A stretch of 41,005 bases of DNA, from assembly GCA_019419585.1 (NCBI GenBank), contig DXZQ01000025.1:1-41005 (forward strand), read 5' to 3'. A program made the position numbers and the translations under genes. Source of the DNA: Collinsella sp. Lineage in GTDB: Bacteria > Actinomycetota > Coriobacteriia > Coriobacteriales > Coriobacteriaceae. Shown one piece after another: positions 24,140-32,120 of this stretch. Below the pieces are notes generated by a model. That model was given only the letters and a program-made list of their open reading frames with translations, had not been told where the DNA came from and did not search any database. Each line of letters begins with the position of its first letter. The first letter of the stretch is position 1.

Positions 24140-27139
24140 CTATTTCTTAAGAAGGTACGAATAGTTGTCGCGCACGGCCCTGATGGTCAGGCGGACGGCC
24201 TCGGGAAGACCGGTGTTGACGGCATCGACCGAGACGGTGCGGACCGTGCCGGCGACGCGGACCTTAAAGTGGTCCTCGTCCACAGCCAGGAAGCCCTCGT
24301 TCTCGGAGTTCTCCATGTCCTGCTCGCTCCAGAACAGGGTGAGCTTGTCCTTGTAGGGACGACCCTCCTGGTAGGGGCAGAACACGGCGCAGTTGCCGCA
24401 CTCGTTGCACATGCCGTCGACATGGACGACCTGATGCTTGGCCAGGCCCGGCACCTTAATGGCAACGTTGGCGCGGTTGGGGCACACGTCGCAGCAGACC
24501 TCGCACACCGAGCCGCAGCCCAGGCAGCGGGTCTTGGTGCAGTTGCGCTTGTCGCGGCACAGCGACCCCTTGCGCTCGTAGCAGGTGTCCTCGCGGCCGG
24601 CCTGAGCATTCTGGTCGGCGTACTTGTTAAAGTCCACGCCGGCGATGGCACGGGCAACCTCGGCGGCATCGGCGATGGCCTCGACCACGGTGGCAGGACC
24701 GCGACGGCAGTCGCCCGCAGCCCAGACGCCCTCGACGCCGGTGGAGGTGGCGGCAAGGCGGCCGCGACGGTCGTGCTCGACGCCCGCGGCATCGTACAGG
24801 CTGGAATCGATACCCTCGCCCACGGCGCAGATCACCGTGGTGGCGGAAAGCTCGACGGTCTCGCCCGTGGCGACGGGGCTGCGACGGCCGCTTGAATCCG
24901 GCTCGCCAAGCTCCATAACGTCGCAGGTCAGCACGGCGCCGTTAAGTGCCTTGGGGGCCAGCAGCTCGCAGAACTCAACGCCGTCGGCAAGAGCAAGATC
25001 AAGCTCTTCCTCGTCAGCGGGCATCTGCTTCTTGGTGCGGCGATACACCAGGCGCACGTTCTTCACGCCAGCCAGACGCTTGGCCACGCGAGCCGCGTCC
25101 ATGGCGGTGTTGCCGGCGCCAATGACCACGACGTCCTCGCCCAGCTCGAGCTTCTCGCCCTTCTTGGCGGCCTCGAGGAACTCCAGCACATCGAGCTCGG
25201 CACCCTCGCCCAGGCCGGCGGAACCGGGCATCCAGGCACCGGTGGCCACGACCACGTCGGTAAAGCCCTGGGCCTTGAGCTCGTCAATGGAATCAACGCG
25301 AGCGTTGAGCTGCACCTTGGCGCCAAAGGCCAGGCAGAGCTCGGCATCGTGAGAGATATCGTCGCTCGCGATGCGGAACTCGGGAATCACGTGACGGACC
25401 ACGCCACCGAGCGAATCGCGGGCCTCGAAGATGGTGACAGGCACGCCGGCACGCGTCAGGAAGAACGCGGTTGCCAGGCCGGCCGGGCCGCCGCCGATAA
25501 CGGCAACGTTGCGCTCGCCGTCGTTTGCGATGGCCTGGGCGCGCAGCTTGGGCAGCACGGCGGCCATGGCCTCACGGGCGGCCTTGAGCTTGCTGGCGCG
25601 GATCTGGGCGCCCTCGGGCTCGTAGAATGCACGCTCGCAGGCACGGCCGCAGGGATGCGGGCAGATGGTGCCGGTAATGAACGGCAGGGCGTTGCGCTCG
25701 ATGATGATGTTGAATGCGTCCTCGTAGCGGCCCTCGTCAACAGCCGCCAGATAGGCGGGAATATCCTGCTGGATGGGGCAGCTCGTGCGGCACGGCGTGG
25801 TAAAGCAGTCGGAAAGCGGGCTCTTGCCGGCGACCTTGCGGTCGGGTAGCGGGCGCAGCGGCTTCTTGTAGAGCGGATTGGTGAGCGAATCGGTCTGGAT
25901 CGCGGTCACCGCCTCGAGCGAAATGCCCGCGAACGGCTTGCCATCCAGGTCGGTAAACTCGCCGGCCATCTGGCTAAAGCGCTCGTAGCCACCGGGCTTG
26001 AGCACGTCGGTCGCCAGGGTGACGGGCCAAATGCCGGCGTCATACAGGGCGCGGATGTTGTAGACCGTGGCACCGCCGGAGTAGCTGATACGCAGCTTGC
26101 CATCGAACTGCTCGGTAATGCGACGGGCAGCCTCGATGGTCAGCGAGAACAGTGAACGGCCCGACATGTACATCTCGGTGGAGGGCAACTCGTCCCTCGT
26201 CACGTCGACGGGGAACGTGTTGGTCAGCTTGACGCCAAACTCCAGGCCGTGCTCGGCGCATAGGGCAATCAGGCGCTCGAACATGGGCACGGCGTCGGCC
26301 CACTGCAGGTCCTCGCGGAAGTGCGTATCGTCGAAGACGATGTAGTCAAAGCCCAGCTCATTGAGGCGCTGACGTGCAAACTCATAGCCCAGCAGCGTGG
26401 GGTTGCACTTGATGTAGGTGTTGAGGCCCTTCTCGGTGATCAGATAGGTCGCGATGCGCTCGATCTCCGCCGGCGGGCAACCATGCAGCGTGGACTCGGT
26501 GATGGAGTTGGAGACGCGCGCCGGGATGGACTCGACAAACGCGGCGTCGACATGCTCAAACTTGTCCAAGTTAGCGAGCGCCCACGTGCGGCACTCGTTC
26601 CAGACGTCAGAGCCGCTGGCGTCCTTCATGCCCTCGATGTAGGCGTCGACCTTAGGGCTCTTGATGCCCTCCAGGTCATAGCCCACGGACATGTTAAAGA
26701 CAAAACCGTTCGGGCTGCCCAGGCCGTACTCGCGAGCGATCAGGTGGCAGGCGAACCATGCCTTCACGTACTCGGCAAAGGCCTGCGGAACCTCGAGCTC
26801 GGTCGACCACTCGCAGTTGTAGCACTCGTCCTGCGCCACAATGCAGGGCTTGTTCACACACTTGGAGAGCTCCTCGCCGTCCATAACCTGAACGGTCTTG
26901 AGCTCAAAGAAGCGGGAGCCGGCCACGTAGGATGCCACGATGTTCTGGGCCAGCTGCGTGTTGGGGCCGGCGGCCGGGCCAAACGGAGTCTCGATGCGCT
27001 CGTCAAAAATGGGAAGCGCGCCCTCCTGGTTGGTCGTGACCATCTTACGCACGCCAAAGATGGCGTCCTGGGTCTTATGCTCCTCGATGATCCAGTTCAT
27101 CAGCTGCGAAAACGGGATCGGCCTCATGATGTCGCTCAT
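24140..27139 (-). CDS. ygfK: YgfK, selenate reductase-like flavo-iron-sulphur protein
   Basis: A 999-residue cytoplasmic oxidoreductase. Residues about 1-470 form a TIM-barrel-like region related to dihydroorotate/dihydropyrimidine dehydrogenases. Residues about 470-830 are GltD-like, with an iron-sulphur CRTSCPIQQDIPAYL segment, the FAD loop VIGGGPAGLATAFFL and the NADPH loop VVIGAGNTAMDAARVAKR. The C-terminus has CLGCGSVCEVCCDVCP and CNECGNCAVFCP clusters. The name comes from E. coli; recent work ties it to anaerobic purine and urate breakdown, where it may reduce the purine ring or shuttle electrons. ATG 27139 is chosen with AGGAG 6 nt upstream; an upstream Arg-rich extension is rejected. 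Confidence 0.92.
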   Translation of the reverse strand: MSDIMRPIPFSQLMNWIIEEHKTQDAIFGVRKMVTTNQEGALPIFDERIETPFGPAAGPNTQLAQNIVASYVAGSRFFELKTVQVMDGEELSKCVNKPCIVAQDECYNCEWSTELEVPQAFAEYVKAWFACHLIAREYGLGSPNGFVFNMSVGYDLEGIKSPKVDAYIEGMKDASGSDVWNECRTWALANLDKFEHVDAAFVESIPARVSNSITESTLHGCPPAEIERIATYLITEKGLNTYIKCNPTLLGYEFARQRLNELGFDYIVFDDTHFREDLQWADAVPMFERLIALCAEHGLEFGVKLTNTFPVDVTRDELPSTEMYMSGRSLFSLTIEAARRITEQFDGKLRISYSGGATVYNIRALYDAGIWPVTLATDVLKPGGYERFSQMAGEFTDLDGKPFAGISLEAVTAIQTDSLTNPLYKKPLRPLPDRKVAGKSPLSDCFTTPCRTSCPIQQDIPAYLAAVDEGRYEDAFNIIIERNALPFITGTICPHPCGRACERAFYEPEGAQIRASKLKAAREAMAAVLPKLRAQAIANDGERNVAVIGGGPAGLATAFFLTRAGVPVTIFEARDSLGGVVRHVIPEFRIASDDISHDAELCLAFGAKVQLNARVDSIDELKAQGFTDVVVATGAWMPGSAGLGEGAELDVLEFLEAAKKGEKLELGEDVVVIGAGNTAMDAARVAKRLAGVKNVRLVYRRTKKQMPADEEELDLALADGVEFCELLAPKALNGAVLTCDVMELGEPDSSGRRSPVATGETVELSATTVICAVGEGIDSSLYDAAGVEHDRRGRLAATSTGVEGVWAAGDCRRGPATVVEAIADAAEVARAIAGVDFNKYADQNAQAGREDTCYERKGSLCRDKRNCTKTRCLGCGSVCEVCCDVCPNRANVAIKVPGLAKHQVVHVDGMCNECGNCAVFCPYQEGRPYKDKLTLFWSEQDMENSENEGFLAVDEDHFKVRVAGTVRTVSVDAVNTGLPEAVRLTIRAVRDNYSYLLKK

Positions 27140-27237
27140 AATGAGCTCCTCTCTGTAACGCCCGGCGAGACCGCGCGGCGGGCGCAAATACGGTGTAGCG
27201 CTAGCACAGCGCCGGCGACCCCGCGGAGGCCGCCTAT

Positions 27238-27273
27238 ACGCGCGTCGGATGCGGCGAAACACCCGACGCGCGT
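27238..27273 (-). other. Hairpin in the ssnA-ygfK spacer
   Basis: A perfect 11-bp stem, 27238-27248 with 27263-27273 (ACGCGCGTCGG arm), around a 14-nt loop right after the ssnA stop. There is no U-tract, so it is more likely an mRNA end-protection or attenuation hairpin than a terminator. Confidence 0.55.
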
Positions 27274-27287
27274 GAATCTACTTGTAA

Positions 27288-28643
27288 TTAGTAGGAGCGA
27301 TCGTTGAGCGTGCTCCAGAGCTTCTTGGACTCAGCCATGGTCCACGCGTTGATCTTGTCCTCATCAATGCCAACGAACTCGCGATCCTTGTACAGGACGC
27401 GGCCGTTGATGATGGTGGTGCGGCAGTTTTTGCCCATCATGCCAAAGAGCATGTGGCCGTCGATGTTCTCCTCGCTCAGCGGCGTAAAGGGCTTGTAGTC
27501 CATGACGATGACGTCGGCGGCAGCGCCGGCCTCGAGCACACCGAGCTTGCGATCGAAGTACTTGCTCGCCATCTTGGCATTGTTCTCGAACAGCATGGTC
27601 ATGGCCTCGCACCAGCCCACGTTGGGCATGGCGGCGTTGTGACGCTGAATGATCAGGAAGACCTTGAGGCTCTCGAGCATATCGTGGGTGTAGGCGTCGG
27701 TGCCCATGCACACGGGGATGCCGCGGCGGAAGAACTCGAGCACGGGGGCGCAGCCTACGGCGTTGCCCATATTGGATTCGGGATTGTTGACCAGCCAGGT
27801 GCCGGACTCCTTGACGATATCCATCTCGGCAGGCGTCACGTGGATGCAGTGACCCAGCATGGTGTCGGGACCCAGCAGGTTGTGCTGCAGCAGGCGCTCG
27901 ACGGGGCTGATGCCGCCGCGGTTGAGGCGGGAATCCCACACGTCGTTCATGCCCTCGCACACGTGGATGTGGAAGCCGGTCAGGCCGTTGTTGGCCTCGG
28001 CCATCTTGTCCATGGTCTCGTCCGACAGCGTAAAGGTGGCGTGACCGCCAAACATGGCGGCGATCATGTGGTTGTCGTTATCGCGACGCTCTTTGGCGGC
28101 CCACTGGGCAAACTCGGCGTTCTCGGCAATGGCCTGGTCGCATTTTTCCTGGCCGCGGCGATCGGAGACCTCGTAGCACAGGCACGAACGCATGCCCAGC
28201 TCCTGAGCTGCGTCCTTAATGGTGAAGAGGCTTCCCGGGATCTCGCAGAAGCTCGCATGGTGATCGAAGATCGTGGTGACGCCATCGCGGATGGAGTCAA
28301 GAATCGTGGCGTAGGCGCTGGCCTTGGTGCCGTCGAGCGTCAGGTTGTCGTCAATCTTCCACCACTGCTGCTCAAGATTCTCCAGGAAGTTGGTGGGGTT
28401 GCAGCCCTTAATGGCAAGGCCGCGGGCCAGACCCGAGTAGATGTGGGTGTGGCAGTTGATAAGTCCGGGCATGATGAGGTTGCCCTGGGCGTCGACGTAC
28501 TCGGCATCCGGGTACTTGGCCTTGAGCTCGCACTCGGGACCTACTTCGACGATCGTATCTCCGTCAATGGCGACCGCACCGTTTGGAATGAACGGGGCCT
28601 GAGCGTTGCGGGTAAAGACGGAACCGTTAGCGACCAGAAGCAT
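27288..28643 (-). CDS. ssnA: SsnA, amidohydrolase of purine catabolism
   Basis: Metal-dependent amidohydrolase, 451 residues, related to guanine deaminase and chlorohydrolases. Metal ligands appear as NCHTHIYSG, HIHVCEG, LGHCIHVTP and MGTDAYTHD in the standard order. SsnA is a marker of selenium-linked purine clusters and probably opens or deaminates a purine-derived ring; its exact substrate is unsettled. ATG 28643 (MLLVANGS) is preferred over an ATG six codons earlier because AAGGGAG lies about 6 nt before it. It follows uacT by 194 bp containing three hairpins and precedes ygfK. Confidence 0.92.
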   Translation of the reverse strand: MLLVANGSVFTRNAQAPFIPNGAVAIDGDTIVEVGPECELKAKYPDAEYVDAQGNLIMPGLINCHTHIYSGLARGLAIKGCNPTNFLENLEQQWWKIDDNLTLDGTKASAYATILDSIRDGVTTIFDHHASFCEIPGSLFTIKDAAQELGMRSCLCYEVSDRRGQEKCDQAIAENAEFAQWAAKERRDNDNHMIAAMFGGHATFTLSDETMDKMAEANNGLTGFHIHVCEGMNDVWDSRLNRGGISPVERLLQHNLLGPDTMLGHCIHVTPAEMDIVKESGTWLVNNPESNMGNAVGCAPVLEFFRRGIPVCMGTDAYTHDMLESLKVFLIIQRHNAAMPNVGWCEAMTMLFENNAKMASKYFDRKLGVLEAGAAADVIVMDYKPFTPLSEENIDGHMLFGMMGKNCRTTIINGRVLYKDREFVGIDEDKINAWTMAESKKLWSTLNDRSY

Positions 28644-28748
28644 GAATGCTCCCTTCAACATCAGGGGCGGGGTTTGACACCTCTGACATGGCGGAGTGCG
28701 AAGCGCCGGCCTACACCGGAAACGGGCCCTCTCCCGTCAACGCTTCAC

Positions 28749-28821
28749 CAAAGGGACAACCCTTTGAAGTGCGGCTTGGCGCCGCATGACGTCGGCGGAC
28801 GAGGCGATGCGTCCGCCGACG
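28749..28821 (-). other. Three consecutive hairpins in the uacT-ssnA spacer
   Basis: Stems CAAAGGG/CCCTTTG (28749-28766), TGCGGC/GCCGCA (28770-28786) and a perfect 12-bp stem (28790-28801 with 28810-28821). None has a U-tract on the minus strand. They follow the uacT stop and may set differential expression of transporter and enzymes. Confidence 0.55.
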
Positions 28822-28837
28822 AATAGCACCGAATTGG

Positions 28838-30232
28838 TTACTTCTTGCTCTCGGGCAAGACCAGATCCACGGCAGCGTCCTTGGCAGCATCGATGTGCTG
28901 AGCCACGACCGGCGTCTGCGGAAGGATCAGGTTAAGGACAATGGCCATGATGGCGGTGGGGGTTACGGCATTGGAGCCGATGACGGTGGACACCCAGGCG
29001 GGCATACCCTCGCCGGCAAGGCAACCGCTGGCCATCCAGATACCCAGGCCAAAGACGACGGAGGTACCGACGATGGTGGTAGTGCGCTGCGTGAGGCCCT
29101 CGCGGGTGAACATGCGCACGCCGTTCATGGTGATGGTGCCAAAGACGCCGACGGTCGCGCCGCCGATGACGGGCTGCGGGATAGCGGAAAGGACGGCAGA
29201 GAGCTGCGGGAACAGACCGGCAATGGCAAAGACGGCCGCGATGATCACAAAGACCCACTTGTTGACGACCTTGTTAGAGCAGATGATGCCCACGTTCTGG
29301 CCAAGGGCGCTGGTGGGAAGACCGCCCAGCAGGCCGCCGACCATAGAGGTGAGGCCCTGGGACACGATAGCGCCGGAGAGCTCGCGCTCGGTGGGCATAC
29401 GGTCGATGGAGCCCAGGCAGGCGGCGGAGACGTCACCGATAACCTGGATGGCAACCATGGGGAACACGACGGCGAGGGTAATGCAGACCTCGGGATCAAA
29501 CTCGAGCGCGTAGGGCATGAGCTTGGGAAGGGCGAAGACCTGAGCGGTGGCGACGCTGGAGAAGTCGATCATGCCAAAGGGAATGGAGACGATCATGCCG
29601 ACGATCATGCCAAAGAACACGGATCCCAGCTTGAGCGTGCCCTTGCCAAAGTTGGCGAGCGCAAAGACCACGGCGAAGGTGATAAGAGCGACGCACCAGG
29701 CCTGCGGAGTGCCCCACAGCGGCGTACCCATACCGCCGGCCATATACTTGACGGCCGTGGGATACAGCGAAACGCCGATGGAGAAGATGACCGTACCGGT
29801 CACGACAGGCGGGAACAGCCATTTGATCTTGCTGTAGGCCAGACCAAAGAGGACCGCGACGGCGCCGCCGACGATCTCGCCGCCCAGCAGCGCACCAAAG
29901 CTAAAGCCCGAGGCGCCCATGGCCTGCAGGGCCGGCAGGAACGCGAACGAAACGCCCATGACGATGGGCAGGCCGCCGCCGATGCGACGGAAGGGGGCAA
30001 AGGCCTGAAGGGCCGTATCGATCGCCGAAAGAATGAGCGCGACCTGGATGATGTCGGTGCTCTGCTGGCTATTAAAGCCGTAGACGCCGGCCATGATGAC
30101 CGCCGGGGTAATGATGCCGGCAAACGATGCCAGTACGTGCTGAAGGGCACACGGGATCATTTCCTTAACGGGAGGCATGCCTTCGCGAGTGAACAGGGCT
30201 TCAGTGCCGTTCGTAACCGTCTCCTGGGTCAT
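28838..30232 (-). CDS. uacT: UacT-like NCS2 xanthine/urate permease
   Basis: Integral membrane nucleobase transporter of 464 residues with about 12-14 hydrophobic segments. The NCS2 signature is seen in TSALGQNVGIICSNKV, corresponding to the QN-G core. The substrate-site helix FPMVAIQVIGD precedes it; the residue after VAIQ separates xanthine, urate and uracil types. The context (ssnA, ygfK, xdhD) favours urate or xanthine with H+ symport. GGTGG lies just before ATG 30232. It is the first gene of the operon, divergent from the second PAS/HTH regulator. The choice between urate and xanthine is uncertain. Confidence 0.9.
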   Translation of the reverse strand: MTQETVTNGTEALFTREGMPPVKEMIPCALQHVLASFAGIITPAVIMAGVYGFNSQQSTDIIQVALILSAIDTALQAFAPFRRIGGGLPIVMGVSFAFLPALQAMGASGFSFGALLGGEIVGGAVAVLFGLAYSKIKWLFPPVVTGTVIFSIGVSLYPTAVKYMAGGMGTPLWGTPQAWCVALITFAVVFALANFGKGTLKLGSVFFGMIVGMIVSIPFGMIDFSSVATAQVFALPKLMPYALEFDPEVCITLAVVFPMVAIQVIGDVSAACLGSIDRMPTERELSGAIVSQGLTSMVGGLLGGLPTSALGQNVGIICSNKVVNKWVFVIIAAVFAIAGLFPQLSAVLSAIPQPVIGGATVGVFGTITMNGVRMFTREGLTQRTTTIVGTSVVFGLGIWMASGCLAGEGMPAWVSTVIGSNAVTPTAIMAIVLNLILPQTPVVAQHIDAAKDAAVDLVLPESKK

Positions 30233-30319
30233 TTGACCACCAATCCTCGAAGTAGTTGTTTTCGCATCTAACGCTCTATTGTGACGCAGTGCGGGGTTGA
30301 GGTTGTGCCTTCATTGCAT

Positions 30320-30349
30320 ATCGTATTAAAGATGATTCTCATTCTCAAT
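30320..30349 (-). promoter_or_regulatory. Candidate uacT promoter overlapping a Fur-like box
   Basis: On the minus strand TTGAGA (30348-30343) is 17 nt from TACGAT (30325-30320), a plausible promoter. Overlapping it, GAGAATGAGAATCATCTTT (30346-30328) matches 14 of 19 positions of the classical Fur consensus. Regulation by a Fur-family protein would be unexpected for a purine transporter; the match could be chance. Confidence 0.4.
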
Positions 30350-30584
30350 AATAATTTTTTGTTATCAGACTATTCCTCAGCTGAAATAACGCATTTCCGC
30401 AGGTCATGAAAGTGTCTGGTCAAAATAGCATCTAACTTTTCTTTTGGTCAACCGTTTACCGCCAAATATCTACCGCTCATCTGTATTACGCAATGTACCT
30501 GCGGATATACGAGATGATGGACAGCGTGTTACCATGAGAAAAAATTGTTATGAACATTTCCGATTTCACCCAAAGGAGTTGCCC

Positions 30585-31241
30585 GTGAACGAGACCGTAC
30601 GTCGCTTTTTGCCTATGGTCGATTTTCTGGAGCAGATACTCGGCAAAAACAGCGAAATCGTGCTGCACGATTTCTCGGATCCCGACCACGCCATCGTCGA
30701 TATTCGCAACGGCATCGTGAGCGGCCGCAAGGTCGGCGGTCCCGCCACCGATCTGGCACTCAAGATCATGCACGACGCCAAGTATCGCGACCTGCCGTTT
30801 ATTACGGGCTACGAGGGGCGCGGTGCCGGCGGCAAGACGTTGGAGTCAGCGACGTACTTTATCCGCGAGAATGACGAGATCGTCGGTATGCTCTGCGTCA
30901 ACACCGACCTCTCGACCGTGCGCTCCATCAACGCCATGGCGCAGCAGCTCATGGCGTGCTTCGACGCGGCGCCGACGCGCACGGAGCCCGCCCCTATCGA
31001 GGTCGAAAGCCTTTCGGAGTCCACACAGGAGCTCATCGACCGCAGCATTGCCGAGTTGCTGAGCGCGCGCGGGCTGGATGTAGCGTCGCTTGGTCAGAGC
31101 GACCGCGTGGACGTCATTCGCCACCTCAACGGCAACGGGGTGTTCATGCTCAAGGGCGCCGTGGCCTGCGCCGCCACCGCGTTGGGCATCTCGGAGCCCA
31201 GCGTCTACCGCTACTTGCAAAAAGTCCGCAAGGAGGGCTAA
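30585..31241 (+). CDS. YheO-like PAS/HTH transcriptional regulator (regulator B)
   Basis: A 218-residue paralogue of the regulator at 4317. The PAS-type domain covers about 1-115, with NSEIVLHDFSDPDHAIVDIRNG, SGRKVGG, and TYFIRENDEIVGMLCVNTD. A linker leads to the C-terminal HTH at about 165-218 (GVFMLKGAVACAATALGISEPSVYRYLQKV). GTG 30585 is chosen because AAGGAG lies 6 nt before it; an upstream in-frame ATG at 30534 lacks such a site. It is divergent from uacT, so control of the transport/oxidation module is likely. A strong bidirectional terminator follows. Confidence 0.88.
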   Translation: MNETVRRFLPMVDFLEQILGKNSEIVLHDFSDPDHAIVDIRNGIVSGRKVGGPATDLALKIMHDAKYRDLPFITGYEGRGAGGKTLESATYFIRENDEIVGMLCVNTDLSTVRSINAMAQQLMACFDAAPTRTEPAPIEVESLSESTQELIDRSIAELLSARGLDVASLGQSDRVDVIRHLNGNGVFMLKGAVACAATALGISEPSVYRYLQKVRKEG

Positions 31242-31247
31242 CCCACC

Positions 31248-31282
31248 GATCCCTTGGGGACGGAGGAAAACGGATCATTTTT
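31248..31282 (+). repeat. 35-nt intergenic repeat (copy 1)
   Basis: Differs at two positions from 31981-32015. Contains GGGACGGAGGAAAA and a terminal TTTTT. It lies right after the regulator stop codon. A copy 0.7 kb away forms a palindrome, so this belongs to a dispersed repeat family. Confidence 0.6.
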
Positions 31283-31297
31283 GTCGCATCGCTTGAC

Positions 31298-31336
31298 AAA
31301 AGACCCTGCAGCTCGCACGCGCTGCAGGGTCTTTTT
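31298..31336. terminator. Bidirectional intrinsic terminator between regulator B and ridA
   Basis: A perfect 15-bp stem, 31298-31312 with 31321-31335, and an 8-nt loop. There is a T run on the plus strand and an A run giving T residues on the minus strand. It serves the two convergent genes. Confidence 0.9.
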
Positions 31337-31365
31337 GCATGTCATGTTTAGTTGTGGCCAACGCC

Positions 31366-31743
31366 TTAGAGAGCGGCGACGACCTCGATCTCGACCAGAC
31401 CGCCGGCTGGAAGGGCGGCAACCTGGAAAGCGCTGCGCGCGGGGAACGGAGCCTCGAACTTGGAGGCGTAGATCTCGTTCACGGCAGCGAAGTCGGCAAT
31501 GTCGGCAAGGTAGACCGTGGTCTTGACGACATCGGCAAAGGTGGCGCCGGCAGCGGTCAGCAGGGCCTCGACGTTGGCGAGGGACTGCTTGGCCTGGGCC
31601 TCGACGCCCTCGGGCATCTTGCCAGTTGCGGGGTCGATGCCCAGCTGGCCGGACAGGAACACCATGTTGCCGGTCTGGATGCCGGGGGAATACGGTCCGA
31701 TGGCTGCGGGTGCGTTATCGGAAGACACGACGGTCTTGCTCAT
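31366..31743 (-). CDS. ridA: RidA family reactive intermediate (enamine/imine) deaminase
   Basis: A 125-residue trimeric YjgF/YER057c/UK114 protein that hydrolyses 2-aminoacrylate and related imines. Motifs are AIGPYSPGIQTGNMVFLSGQLG near the start, VKTTVYLADIADF in the middle, and the conserved Arg in FPARSAFQVAALP with EIEVVA at the end. AAGGAG lies 6 nt before ATG 31743. It converges with regulator B and stands next to the purine module. Because YgeX chemistry passes through an aminoacrylate-type intermediate, a role in detoxifying that pathway is attractive, but RidA is also a general housekeeping protein. Confidence 0.93.
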   Translation of the reverse strand: MSKTVVSSDNAPAAIGPYSPGIQTGNMVFLSGQLGIDPATGKMPEGVEAQAKQSLANVEALLTAAGATFADVVKTTVYLADIADFAAVNEIYASKFEAPFPARSAFQVAALPAGGLVEIEVVAAL

Positions 31744-31860
31744 GTTTTTCTCCTTACAATCAAATAGAGAGCGTGAGCGCGGCGTTCGCACCGGGAGGCA
31801 CAGTTCGGTCTGAACACCGCGCTTGATTGGGATAGTAGGGGATGATTTTGCCCGATGCAA

Positions 31861-31893
31861 GATAATTATCAGATTGCGATAATATTTTATCGC
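31861..31893. promoter_or_regulatory. AT-rich palindromes upstream of ridA
   Basis: GATAATTATC (31861-31870) is a perfect palindrome. GCGATAA (31876-31882) and TTATCGC (31887-31893) form a second one around 4 nt. They lie 118-150 bp upstream of the ridA start, in a G+C-rich background. Possible operator pair. Confidence 0.4.
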
Positions 31894-31946
31894 CCAACGG
31901 CGCGTACGGGCCGACGAACGGCGTGACTGGCGACGTGCCCGAATAC

Positions 31947-32015
31947 TGATCCCTTTTCCTCCGTCCCCTTCGGATCACGTGATCCCTTAGGGACGGAGGA
32001 AAAGGGATCATTTTT
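31947..32015. repeat. Nested palindromic repeat between ridA and the U32 gene (contains copy 2 of the 35-nt repeat)
   Basis: Perfect 21-bp arms, 31947-31967 and 31990-32010, enclose a 14-bp palindrome GGATCACGTGATCC (31972-31985). TTTTT follows. The right half repeats 31248-31282. It lies between divergent genes, so it is not needed as a terminator and looks like a dispersed element. Confidence 0.7.
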
Positions 32016-32082
32016 GCCCGAGAGGCTGCTGAAGACTTTGTCCTGCTTAGGCTGCGGGCATCGCCTGCCGCGACGGCACCAC

Positions 32083-32088
32083 TATACT
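32083..32088 (+). promoter_or_regulatory. Candidate -10 for the U32 gene
   Basis: TATACT at 32083-32088, 32 nt before the start codon; the -35 region is weak. Confidence 0.35.
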
Positions 32089-32120
32089 TTTGAGTATCTG
32101 AGCATTTTGAAAGGCAGGAT

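Noticed and set aside
20724..24164. Long plus-strand open frame antisense to xdhD and the ferredoxin gene
   Set aside because: Composed of low-complexity Gly/Ala/Val/His sequence caused by G+C-rich third positions of the real minus-strand genes; no ribosome site or family match.
27140..27262. Arg-rich N-terminal extension of YgfK
   Set aside because: Not conserved-looking, overlaps the hairpin after ssnA, and AGGAG marks the ATG at 27139.
28895..30271. Plus-strand frame opposite uacT, rich in Asp/Gly/His
   Set aside because: Shadow of a hydrophobic transporter gene; hydrophobic codons read antisense give charged residues.
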